Source: Zhengitettix transpicula | Lineage: Eukaryota; Arthropoda; Insecta; Orthoptera; Tetrigidae | Length of the DNA: 64,000 nucleotides | NCBI GenBank assembly: GCA_037074705.1 | Contig: CM073590.1 | Location: forward strand, 215,370,746-215,434,745 | Direction: 5' to 3' | Part shown: positions 12,641-23,655 of the stretch, in pieces | How positions within the stretch are numbered: the first letter of the stretch is position 1 | Layout of the letters: every line of letters begins with the position of its first letter | The notes under the pieces: model-generated | Told to the model about the DNA's origin: nothing | The model's input: only the letters and a program-made list of their open reading frames with translations | Databases searched by the model: none | Program-made: the position numbers and the translations under genes

Positions 12641-13192
12641 TACGAGGGTGGTTCAATAAGTAATGCCTTCTAATTTTTTTCTCCTTAAATAAGCTAGATG
12701 TGTAAAAATTTTGAATTTTGGGCGATTCCTCAAACATTCTTCTCCAACCCACTGGTGCCAGAACTAAACCTTCTTGTAAAATGACTGACATTGACGTACG
12801 TATTAGAAAGCGTTCTGTGATATAATTTTTAAATACGAAAGGTGAAACGTCAATTCGCATTTATGAAAGGCTGAAAAATGTGTATGATGATGCAACAGTC
12901 TATGTCAGCACACTATTCGGCGATGGATTCGTCGCTGTAACGAAGCTGAAGGGCAAACACCGTTAGCTCATGAAAAGCTAAACGGCAGGCCGGTTACTGC
13001 AGTGACTCCACCGCAGTGGAATACATGCCCTTCTTAAAAGGTGGGCAAAAAATGTGGAAAAGGACGGAGACTATATACAAAAGAGAAAATTTAATCGTTA
13101 AAAATGTGGATTAAAGCTGTGTAAGTTGCATTTGATTGTATTAACAAAGAAAAGAAAAAATAGGAGTCATTACTGATTGAGTCACCCTCGTA
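12641..13192 (+). mobile_element. Internally deleted mariner-like element with both TIRs
   Basis: The ends are inverted repeats. The left begins TACGAGGGTGGTTCAATAAG and the reverse complement of the right begins TACGAGGGTGACTCAATCAG. The similarity continues for roughly 27 bases. TA dinucleotides at both edges fit the TA target duplication of the Tc1/mariner superfamily. The element is about 550 bases, whereas intact mariners are near 1.3 kb. The start and end of the transposase frame survive inside (see the next entry) but the catalytic middle is missing. It is non-autonomous now and, given its decay, almost certainly immobile. Confidence 0.9.
12781..13101 (+). pseudogene. Mariner transposase remnant, N- and C-terminus only
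   Basis: A start codon at 12781 opens a frame reading MTDIDVRIRKRSVI, then an in-frame stop, then SIRIYERLKNVYDDATV. This matches the HTH domain of mariner transposases, which binds the inverted repeats. After a frameshift near 12910 the homology continues as RWIRRCNEAEGQTPL and NGRPVTAVT, the linker that ends the DNA-binding region. The text then jumps, near 13020, to RWAKNVEKDGDYIQKR, the characteristic C-terminus, followed by a stop at 13099-13101. The DDD catalytic core, about 230 codons, has been deleted. One nonsense mutation, at least one frameshift and the deletion make this a clear pseudogene. Confidence 0.85.
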
Positions 13193-13575
13193 TATTAATA
13201 AAAATGTAAAAGATTCAATGAAATATAACTAAAGATATTCTTTAATTTTTTGAAGCCAAATTCGGTTCAAACATGCATAAAATTTTAATTAAAAGCCTAT
13301 AAACATGTTATAAAATTTTACAATGCAAAACTGAGAGACTGAAATACCTAAAATTTAATTGTATTAAATTAAACTATTCTGACTTTATTGGCTGATTTAT
13401 TTAGTTTATTTGTACTCCTGTGACAAGTAAATTTAAACAGTTGTATTTCTTGTTAATCTACCATAAAACATTTTTGTGTCGTGAATTATAGACTCAATTG
13501 TTAGTATATTATTGTGTTTTAACCACATACCCTAATAACTTTGATTAGCAACAGTTTGATTGGGCTGATAAAACA

Positions 13576-13578
<3 letters not shown>

Positions 13579-13617
<39 letters not shown>
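13579..13617. repeat. (AT)n microsatellite
   Basis: About 19 AT units between two mariner remnants. Confidence 0.95.
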
Positions 13618-13619
<2 letters not shown>

Positions 13620-13750
13620 CGAAACAGAAATTATATATTAATATATTTGCACCAGTTTATTTATAATAAAAAGAGCTTAATTATTCACTTTTAATTTTTT
13701 TCGAATTACATAAACATTTCAATATCACAGGATCTGACACTAAATAAATT

Positions 13751-14510
13751 TTATTTCTTTTTGATATACTTCTCCCAGCGTATCTCCAACTTTTTCAAGT
13801 CTTCAAAAATAATAGTTTCGGAAAAAACTTCTTTTTTTGGAGGGATTTTTCCGTCTATTCATTCTTCAAGTCATTAAATAGAACAATGGCGGGGCCCGGA
13901 ATGTGACGGAGCAAGACGTCGAAATTCAATAGGACAATTTTCGACATGGAAACCTCAGAGGAGTCCAACCGAGCATTACATGATAGAAGAGCACTTCTTC
14001 TTAATCAAATGTACACTTTTTTCTTAATCTGCTGGCCCTATCGGTCAAATATCAACGCTTAATATCCTCTACTTGTCAAACCTTATTTTTCAAAATAGTC
14101 AATGAAAATAAATTAGAGTACATCCAAAAAACTAGTTACCATTCCTCGACGGATTTAACCGTCTTCATTAACGTCAGAACGGCTTAAAGTGCAGTAACTC
14201 AATGTTTCGTCTATAATCTCTGAAGTGTTTTTTCTCGATAAATCTTAATCGGCAAATACAAGTTAACTTTGAAACTCGTCAAGATTTTGAAAGAAAAGCG
14301 CCAAGCGAGCCACTGAAACAACTTGCAACTGTGTCTAAACGCGGCACCCGTCTTGTCGAAATATTTTTTAGAGACAATCCATGAAACGACTGACATAAGC
14401 AAGCTCATTCAATTTGATTCGTCCATTAATCAACACCATATCGTATTTTTTGTGGACCATTTCTTGCCTAGTTCACGTTCCGATGTTCGTGCAACTTTAC
14501 TCTAATTTAA
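13751..14510 (-). pseudogene. Heavily decayed mariner transposase, minus strand
   Basis: Reading the minus strand from about 14510 down gives scattered, frame-shifted blocks in the order of a mariner transposase. DMVLINGRIKLNEL is the second HTH region, RRVPRL corresponds to the ARWVPRLL signature, and LALLFQNLDEF to the block before the first catalytic Asp. FIFIDYFEK then GQQIKKK corresponds to the GIIFIDYLEKG...IKKKRP block, and FEDLKKLEIRWEKYIKKK with a stop at 13751-13753 is the C-terminus. At least five stops and several frame changes separate the blocks. Block order and spacing argue strongly for homology even though each block alone is weak. It differs from the element at 12641-13192, so it is an independent and older insertion. 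No terminal inverted repeats were found. Confidence 0.65.
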
Positions 14511-16320
14511 ACAATTATAAAGGGGTTTAAACGCTGATAAAAATATGCAAATAATTTCTTCTAACTCTCCATAACTTCCGTTGTGCGACTATCTTATAAA
14601 AATAGGTGTATCTCGTTGCTGTGGTAATCTAGTTTCTTTATTTTATTTTTCTTACCACAGTACACGCTTTTTCTCTCTATTAAGAGATAATGACAAGTTG
14701 TCGAGGTTTTCATAATTTATTATTGATAAACCATCTACTTGTTATAGACTAATATAAATTGTGTCATATAGCACAAGTAAACTAGAAGGGCATTAGATTC
14801 TTGGACCTCGAAACGAGGAGCATGCCCTTGACATGGGCGACCAGCCTCGATCGTAACTGGGTCAACCTTATGCTAATAATAAAACATTTTACGAGCTCGA
14901 ATGGAGCAGTCGTAGGAAGTAAATCATTACTTTCTCCATACCTATAACTGCTCTTTGGCAGTTGTATTTAATAAAATGTCATAGAGACTACAAAAAGTTC
15001 GTGAACACGTCCAGAAATAAACTGTGGTATCTGGAATGTAACTGTTAAGATGAAATGGGCTACAGTCGTGGATTTATGTCATATTATAAGACTTCTGCGC
15101 AGAAGATCTTGGCTGTATTCTACAAGGAGCAGTGGTCACCGTTATAATGGTAAAAATTGTCATAACAGAAGACCGAAACAATAAACCATGCCGATAAAAT
15201 ATATTATTGGGTAACGTTCTTCTCGAGTTTATTATAGATGCTATAATAATACCGAGATATAGAATATAAATGTAACGCATTGTTTGTGTACGTGTGTGTA
15301 AAATTGCAATGACTTGGAGGAATTTGAGTAATGATGTATTTTAAAATTCAACGACCCTTACAATTTTGTAAGAATGTGATAAATAAATTTGTTTAATTTA
15401 TAATTTTATTATAGGTCGAATGAGCACAAAAATAGCATGGAAATTATTTTGATAACTTCGTTATTGTAGGAAACGTTTCCGGCCTGCTACTCTCAAAAGA
15501 TTTAAATCACTGTCCTTCTAGGGCTGTTACAAATGTCTTCGCTGTTCTTCGCGGCACTTAATCACCAGTACAATTAAGTTATTATTGCATGCTGCATGCC
15601 ATTATTTCTTCTGTGCCGTGGTAACTTTTAATTACCGAGTGTTAAACTTGTAAACAGAATTTCGTTAATATTCAACCACTCTCTTGCTTCTTACGCATAT
15701 AATTATACCGTAGCCCGTTTATCATCCGGCGCAGACAAGAGTTAATGATTAGCTAAGTTTAAATCTCGGACACATCTCAGATAGCGTCAAAACCACGAAC
15801 GGAACACTTGCATTTTGTTTTAAGGCAAACTGTCAAGGAAGTATAAAATATAGCTCTTTTTTCGAAACGCATTAAGAAGCGATGAAAGGAGATACTTTGT
15901 TCGTTGATAATTTTATTTAGCATTTTATAAAATATTGAATTATTCATCTATAAATTCTAGAATTTGTACCTTAAATTCATCTCAAAACGTATTTATATTA
16001 AGAGTTGGTTTTGATATTAGTGAATAATATTTTTGGTTCATACTGTTGAAGAGGATTTACATTTATAAAATTGGACAAATATTTTGTTACCCTTTCCAAT
16101 GAAGTATTCCGCAGTGAAAGTATCCAATTCCAGTCCTTCCATAGTATATGAATGTTACACGTCCATTACTTAACACGGGTAATAAGATAAAAACGTTCTT
16201 CACTCAGGTACCGAAAGATTTCTAATGTATTAAGTCACGGATAATTAAGAGAGTTCTAAGTTAGGAATTAATGATAGAAATATCGAATCCACCGCTAACC
16301 TTGCATAAATAAATTAAAAT
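14511..16320. other. Tract with a small hairpin and a possible regulatory island
   Basis: No gene is supported. At 14787-14828 a nested hairpin is visible: outer AGGGCAT/ATGCCCT and inner CCTCG-AAA-CGAGG. From 15480 to 15830 composition is more balanced; see the separate entry. The plus-strand frame at 14323-14505 is an antisense shadow of the mariner remnant. Confidence 0.4.
15480..15830. promoter_or_regulatory. Candidate noncoding regulatory island
   Basis: A stretch of about 350 bases with more balanced base composition than its flanks and no open frame. It holds several homeodomain-type cores (ttaatca, caattaag, tttaattacc, taatgattagc) and the near-palindrome gcatgctgcatgc at about 15588. 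That mix is common in insect enhancers. The call rests on motif density alone; conservation was not tested. Confidence 0.2.
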
Positions 16321-16716
16321 ATATACCCCGACGTACCAAAACATTATGACCACTGCCAACTGGGGGACTGATGACGTGACGCCTAAGGAAAGAATATAAG
16401 CGGAGCAACGACGAATGAGGAATAATTTTTGCGACGATACGTGCCAAAAATAGAGAAAATCACTGCCATAAGTGACTATGACAGATGGGAAGAATGTTAT
16501 GGCACGGCGCCTGAGAACAAGTACGCGCGGAAACGGCGAAGCTGGTCGGTTGTTCCCGTGTTACTGTCGTGATAATCTATGGAAAATGGTTGCAGGACGA
16601 TGAAACCACGAGTAAGCGACAAGGAGTTCGACGTCCATGCCTTATCAAAGTACGTGGAGGTCGGTGACTTGCCCGCTCAAGAAAGCAGAATTGCTACCGG
16701 ACTATCACCCATTTTT
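16321..16716 (+). mobile_element. Tc1-like transposon 5' fragment
   Basis: The left edge carries taccaaaacattatgaccac, the kind of end many Tc1-family elements have. About 200 bases in, the plus strand reads VGCSRVTVVIIYGKWLQDD followed by TSKRQGVRRPCLIKVRGGR and then a stop. This is the first part of a Tc1-type transposase: a helix-turn-helix with the conserved VGxSR...V..IY..W pattern, then the RQGxGRPRLI.xRxxR linker resembling the GRPR motif. The remaining DNA-binding half and the whole DDE catalytic domain are absent, so this is a truncated, dead copy. It is a different lineage from the two mariners nearby. Confidence 0.75.
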
Positions 16717-19700
16717 CAATTAAAATAGAACATAGTTATATGTTAAGAGATGAGATCAAACAAACGTTGTGCGTTTGCTGTGAGCCAATAAATATTTTAC
16801 AGATATAAATTTGAAATCCACATAAAGTGAGGAAATAAACAGTCTGTCAGTTTATTGTTTCACACCCGGACGCTTCAGCGAACATCATATTTAATTTGTT
16901 TTTGATAGATTTTACTGACATAGCGAAGTGAAGCTGACTGAGACAACTAGATTCACCACTATCGAGTTTTTCTGGAAACGTGGTGACGTAAATCCAGCAC
17001 GTCCAATCACTAAGTCAATCGGTTGTAATTGGTCCACGTCGGAGGAAGAGTAATCTGATCGGAGCTTGATCGTTTCTTGTTTTCCTGCAGTCTGTGTTGT
17101 TACAAAGCTAATTAAACCGCGGGTAATGTTCGTTCGTAAATCTTTTTAATTGGTAGTTTAACTCCGTTTTTAATGAATTAGAACTGGCACTATTTTGTCG
17201 GTCGTACCGTTTGGAAACATAAAAATCGTTAGATATATTCAGTTTAACTGTATCCGTTGGGTTTAAACTGCTGAAAAATTCATATATATAGTTTAAAATA
17301 AGTTTCTGAGGTGTTGTTATATCTACGGTTATATTGGCTCCGAGTATCTCAAAGAAATCTAAACAAGTTCGAAACTGAGAGACTGTTATTTAGTCTTGAT
17401 TAAATCTTACTTTTTGAATTTATTTGGTATATTTTTATCATTCTCTTCATCATCCTATTTTTATAATTTATGAGAAGACAGATAAAAGGGAGCAGTGGCT
17501 CTGCGCTGAAAGTTTGGTAAAATCTAAGTCTTTCGTTTATAAACACATTAAATACTGATAATATATATGTAAACAATAATAATTATACGTTTCTGTGTAA
17601 GACTTCAGAATCTTTGTATCAGTGGGTGCGTGCTCTGATGAAAGATAAAAACTCCAAAATTAAAATACCACACAGAATCATATAAGAAGATTATAAAAAT
17701 TTTTGAACTACAGTGAACCAGGATGTAACAGCTGTAACAGAAGTTATTGTACTCATGGTTTTAATAAGTCACGTATCGATTATCGTTGAACATTCTTGAA
17801 TGTGTCTAGTTATTTTGTTAACATTGGAGGTAACACAAGTTATGCAAATTCTAAAGAGACTTAGAAATTACGTTCGTATATTACTTTCAATTGTTTTATG
17901 GAAACTCTCAGTGGCGAAGTAACAAGTACACGTTTTATTTTTGTTCCAGCGCTGCCGCATTATGAAATATTACGCGCCAATACATGTAGATTAAATAAAT
18001 GTAAGAGCTATTGAAGGAGCTGATATTATCGTCCTCGTGAAATGTACCAAGGCGTTCAGTTTGTTATAAATTTGCAATGCTAATGGCTTCACGCGTCATC
18101 TGAATGGTTAAATTGAATGCAAGAGCCTGACGAGTGTTCCGCTCGGGGCCGACGAGCGTCATGCTGCGACTCCTCTGGTACTGGTACCGGTTATCTAAAC
18201 AACTATCTGGGACCTGGATGCATCCAAGGCTAACTTTGCACGGTATCTGCCGGGTGCATCAAAAACGGATGTTCTAAAAATAGTACGTGGACTGCATCAA
18301 AACAAAATATGAAACCATTCACGCTCACATCCCGCAATGTAAAAGATGAATTTAAAATTTATGCATAATTTTGGAGCGACTTTCAGCAGGAAAAACCTGA
18401 ACTCGTAACTAACAAAATCGTTCTCTTACATCCCAGCTGTACGGACTGAGTAGAAGAATTGAGAACGTAAAGTTTGTTGGACGTCATATGGAAACAGCTC
18501 GAAAGAAGCAAAATTATTAAGAAACCATCTTGATCAGATATTCAAAGGCTCCGAAATGAAAATAATCACAGTCATAGTAGTTACAGTAATTCACGACTAG
18601 GTGTGGGTCGCGGTTTGAATCGCTCGAATTTTATTTTATTTCAGACAAAATATTTAAGATATTTTGTTCTATTAATAAGTATTCTCGTCACTGCATTGTT
18701 CGTAAGGGTTATTTTTACGATAAACTATAAATTGAAAAAAAAACTAGTTTATTATAAGACTGCCCAGCATAAAAAGAACTCACCATCGACTAAGACTTCG
18801 AAAAACTATGCCGCAGTTTTGCTCATGTTGCCTTTCGTTGAAACTCCGGCGTCTTCGGAATAGTTTCACGGATCACAACTCGGTTATCAGTGGAGATAGA
18901 TTACAATACAATATAGCATAAAATAGGCGAATCATCTTAATACTCAATAAAAATCACTGAAACAGGTAATAATTTGGAGTCTTACTTTAGAAAAGGAAAT
19001 GTACCATGAAACATAAATGCATATATAAAAAATACAAGACATATTTTACTACAATTTTTGTGAATAGAAATTATAGATATCATGAACAATACTAGATTAA
19101 ACACTTGATTGGAAAATATTCCAGTACATAGGATGAATGAAAATAAAGCATTCTTACAATATTTGTATAAAGTTATGAATACTAAATTATTTATTAATCG
19201 TAACAGAATTTACGGGATACTGAGCGGTTATCTTATTCGTAAGGTCTATTTTTTTAAAGGTTATAATAAATTACTCGCCGTAAACCCGTGCTTCGCTACG
19301 GTCTTTAATAAACTCTGAAGTTACCCCATGTCTCTGAGTACCTCCTCCATAAATTCGGCACGCTCAACAGTGTTATTTGTTTCATAGTTTGTCCCATAGC
19401 TTGTTTTAATATCAATGGTACCTGACGCATTCTTCTTGGAATAATTATCGCTATGCGAGAGTAAAACGTTCTGAATGAAATTTTTAAATGCGTTATGCTA
19501 TTTCTGTGTCGACTAAAGTTTGAAAAAATTAATATCTATGATACTAAACATTACTATTATTATATTAATTACTTAAAAACAGTGACCTTATACAGTCTTC
19601 AAATGAATTAATATTTTTATTCCGTAAGCTTTCGACAATTTATGTCGTATTCATCCTAAAAAATTATATAAGACTGATAAAAACAATTATAAACTGTATA

Positions 19701-19791
19701 GTAACAGTGATTTTCTTATATATAAGTATATATGAGAGCGATAGTAACTATTCAAAAGGGTACCGTAAAATAATATTAAAAATTATCAAAA
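16717..19791. other. AT-rich tract; mixed-composition patch 17930-18440
   Basis: No supported gene. A GC-richer patch around 17930-18440 has no long open frame; its plus-strand translation is interrupted every few dozen codons. The 86-codon frame at 18603-18863 and the 69-codon frame at 19109-19318 are lysine- and tyrosine-rich translations of AT-rich DNA without domain features. The patch may be a regulatory element or an unrecognised old repeat. Confidence 0.35.
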
Positions 19792-19865
19792 AGTGTAGAG
19801 TAAAAGGAATTCTTTTATATATAATTTTCTTCTTATATATAAGAAAATCCCTTTTACTATACACT
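19792..19865. other. Long hairpin, about 33-base arms and 8-base loop
   Basis: The left arm (from agtgtagagtaaaagg) and the right arm (to cttttactatacact) are reverse complements with only a few mismatches over about 33 positions. They are separated by a loop near ttttcttc. Size and shape resemble an animal microRNA precursor, but the arms are very AT-rich and no known microRNA is recognisable. A small palindromic transposon remnant or chance is equally possible. Confidence 0.6.
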
Positions 19866-22800
19866 ATTTATTTATATTATCATTCTTGTAAGTATTCTAT
19901 AATTTTTAGGATAAAATATATATAAACTGTGGAATAATGCGGAATAAAAAATATTATTTCACCTGGATCTAAATTATTTACTGTATTCTGCTTATTTCTT
20001 AATGTTGTGCCAAGTTAATTGTTTGTAAAAAAAAATCTCCATGGAGAAACACGGTAATATTATCTATCCACCTTTTATCACAGGAGAAATTTAAAAAAGG
20101 GATAAAATGTCTTTCGACCCATGAACCAATGTTTAATTATTCTTACAAAAGACTACGCTTATGAGAACGTAGAACAAAAACTGCGGTGATTATTCCATTT
20201 TTAAAAACACAAGAAATTTTCTGCACTGATTGGTCTGAAAAGATTAATATTATGAATATTTTCATTATATTTGAAGTATTTATGATTAGAAATTGATATT
20301 ATTGTCATCTAAGCATTTCACAGCCTAATGCACTATCATTATGCTCGAAGAAAAGAAGATATTAAAAGTAAATTTTAAAGCCTATTTTCTTTGTGTATGT
20401 CAATAATCTGTCATGAAACATTTCTTAACTTAAGTAACTAATAATTATAAAATAACAGGAATCGATTGCTATTATGTGAGATTTCTTTAAAATATTTGTG
20501 AGTACCAATAAAAATGGTTACATTAGATGTGAATAGCGAATAATAGAAGGTAAAGTTATTTGTAAGAATATTATGAACAGCATTTCACAATTTCTTTTCA
20601 AAGATGACCGAATCGATATGAAAGTTTATGAGTTGCGCATTGGAAAGTTGGTACACTGTTCTTTAAAAGACGGGAACAAACCTTGGTGAAGATGTTAAAG
20701 GTTACTTGTGACTGTGGTTCATGTAATTTGACTTAATTTCGTGAAAGATAAAACGAAATACTTAAAATTTCAAACAATGGTCGTATAATGTTGAGAAGAA
20801 TTTAATGCGCGAAGATTGCATGTAATATGCTTTAAAGTGTATTGTTAATTAAATTACTTATGTAAGAGAAAAAAACGATTTATCAGAATTAGCATCTTTT
20901 AATACGCATGGTACGTGAATAAAAAAATTAGTATTCCTCATAATTAGTTAACTAATAATATAAATTATGAATAAATGGTTGTTACACCGTTTAATTGCAT
21001 AAATTTAATTTATTAAATATTTACTGTCGAAAATGGGGAGGTAAGGAAAATATATCAATTTATATTAAGTAATCTGGTATAAATGTATTAGTAACGCGTC
21101 TGTAGAGTAATAAAAATTCTGTGCTAGGCAATGAAGACTATCAAACGTTACTCTGCATATAAATTACTTGTGCTAATTTACACTGCAATAAGGCTCTGTT
21201 AACGTTGCTGCATAATTTACAACATTAAAAAAATGTGAATCAAAAGTGAATATAAATGTATGGTAATACTGATGGACCTAATCAGTATTATATCCACTTG
21301 TAAAATGAACTAAAACGCAATAACTCAGTCTTAAACGTCATTTGTCTGAAGAAACGAAAATTGTAGTTTCGTCAGAAATCGGTTACTACAGGATATGTAG
21401 ATTAGTTTCACCTTCCTTTTCCTGATTCCACATTATCGGGCTTGTATTGGAAAGTGATGAAAGTGGCAGTTGAGCCTTTCTGACAGAAATTTACGTAAAA
21501 ACAGGTGATAAAGAATACACAATATAAGATATAAATAATTGAGGACTGCTATATTCTAAATATATCCATTCAACGTTTATAGTATGGTTAATATTCCATT
21601 TCTTACAATAGGGTATCACATAATACTTAAAAGTTTTAAAAATCACGTTTGTCGACGATCTTACGATCTGATTGTAACTATCTCAAAATACATAATTTAG
21701 AAATAAAAACAAGGGTTACTTACATTTTATTTTTTTGTATTTTGTATGCTAACGTTTGGGTTATTTAAAAAATATACCCAAAAAAATTAGAAAATATTTT
21801 TACAAATATTTTAGATACAGTTCTTTTCAACTGATAAATATAATATCCTTTATTTCTCAATTTGTGATCTGCATTTGTGGTTCATGTCCATGAAATAAAA
21901 AAAGTCATTGCTTAAAATTTTTACTGACAAATATAATATGACCCTGGGGATTGAGGTTCATATTTATCTCGAGGAAAGCCATCAGACATTGACGATTTCG
22001 AAAGTTAACGAAGCGGACGGGCATTCTCAGCAAAACAACTACCACATCACTTCAATTAATTACCCTTGCCATTGGAGGTTATAGGACACCGCTACTAATC
22101 ATTCAGGCCCCCGCTAATGACAAATGAACCCGGCCTCGGTAAATTGCATATAATGAAAGGCTTCTCCGTTACGGTCTTTCGAATTGCTTCATTAAATCCC
22201 ATACTGTGGATTGAGCACGATTTTTATTTCCCTCGGTCAAGAAATTCAAGTTCTGCTTAGATGAAAAAGTCCACGGGGAGCGATGGACCTGCTTTCTGGA
22301 AAGTGGAATCGGGAATGCACCGCGTTCTTAATCGTAAACGGTTGACAACCTGTTCTGCCGACATCTGAATGCATCTTAATGGAGAGGGAAAAAAGACAAT
22401 GCCATGCGGCTGTTTGAGTTGCCTTCTGAAGCGGAGAACAGACCTCCTTAAGAAACTCGTGGCCTACATCCGATAGTTGAGCAATCACAAGCGACCGCAC
22501 ACTGTCGTACTTTTCCCTAGAACCTCGTTTGAAGGGAGTTACTTCGATTGACCGGTCAATGCCACGGGCTACAACGGTTTTACTTTGTGGTACTACTTAT
22601 GTTGCCATTAGCACTTGAAAAGGTTGCCGACATTACATTGGGTCTGCATAACGAAATTTTATTTGGATAATTGAGAAGTAAGGTATGATTACAGGGAACA
22701 TTTTGAATTCAGGTACTCAGATCGGCGTTTACAGAATTATTTTCTTCGGTACCAGTACAACTTTTGTTGCTAATGACTTTTATATCGCTAGGTATTTACT

Positions 22801-23510
22801 TAGGCGTCATTTGGAAAATTCAGTTCAAATAGTTTATAAAATAATCATTAATATATAAAATATATACTGTGAATGAACAGCAGACCTCAAGTAAATTGTA
22901 TATTAAAAACATTTTACTTACACAAAATATTCACTTAATTGTGACCAAAGATTCAATGAAATAGCAGTTAACTATAGACTAGGTTTCTTACTGTCTGACA
23001 CCCAACATTTTTTTTTTGGCAATGGCTTCCTGGGGATAGCCCAAACAGAAAAAACTCAATTATTTGCAGGGATTCAATCAGGTTATTTTAGATATCATTA
23101 AGAGTCAGTGAAATTTCTCCATTGCTCTTACAATTTATTGGAGCAATGTTATTTAACTGGGCGCGGGTTGTTATTCAGTAAATGTATAGTATTGCTGAAA
23201 ACGGGGTCTAGAATTTTGTAACAGTCGGTTAATAAATTATTTTGTAATTAGGCGCACAAAAACGGTATTCAGGTATAAACCTATTACTCTCCAATATATC
23301 CTAATAGCAGTTAAATTAAAAAGACGTGAATTATATATATTCTGACGATTGAGACATAAATAAACAACAGTCAATTTGAAGTTTAATTTCAAATAAATAA
23401 ATATAATTTTTCTGACTTAAAATTGTCTGTTAATTATTTATTAAAAATACATGCTTTCAGAATAATGGTTTATTATTATTAGGCAGGAATAAAACCTTTG
23501 AATAGTCTCC
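19866..23510. other. AT-rich tract containing the 22 kb island
   Basis: From 19866 to about 21950 I see only AT-rich sequence with no exon or repeat that I can name. The island at 22010-22560 is listed separately. From 22600 to 23510 nothing is recognisable. Confidence 0.45.
22010..22560. promoter_or_regulatory. Candidate noncoding regulatory island
   Basis: About 550 bases that are clearly less AT-rich than the surroundings. They include the cluster ccccgctaatgacaaatgaa near 22110 and a following tract with TAATGA and ATTA cores. The minus-strand frame at 22246-22500 (84 codons) is open and less biased than most here. It lacks a recognisable domain, and I see no splice sites that would make it an exon. 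A conserved noncoding element is the more likely reading; an unrecognised exon remains possible. Confidence 0.2.
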
Positions 23511-23655
23511 GATAATGAAATGAAAATAAAATACGTCTGTTGATAAATATAATAATAAGATAACATAGCCAAAAGAAAGACAAAATGAAGTGATATAAAT
23601 ACCACACGACGTTTCAGGAAACATTCCTTCTTCAGCTGCCAAGAAAACACAAGAG
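23511..23655 (+). repeat. Dispersed repeat B, copy 1
   Basis: Shares a chain of blocks with copies at 27652, 32335, 39901, 49205, 51441 and 57331. The blocks are tgaaaataaaatacgtctg, a middle with gacaaaatgaagtgat, then ataaataccacac, then a gtttc(t/a)gga block and a cttctttcgtcag-like block. The repeated order shows a common origin. It is probably a transposon-derived family, but I see no diagnostic protein or terminal repeats. The minus-strand frames over it (MAAEEGMFPETSCGIYI and its shifted partner) are translations of the repeat, not genes. Confidence 0.65.

Noticed and set aside
12633..12860. 75-codon minus-strand frame
   Set aside because: It is the antisense of the mariner left end and transposase start.
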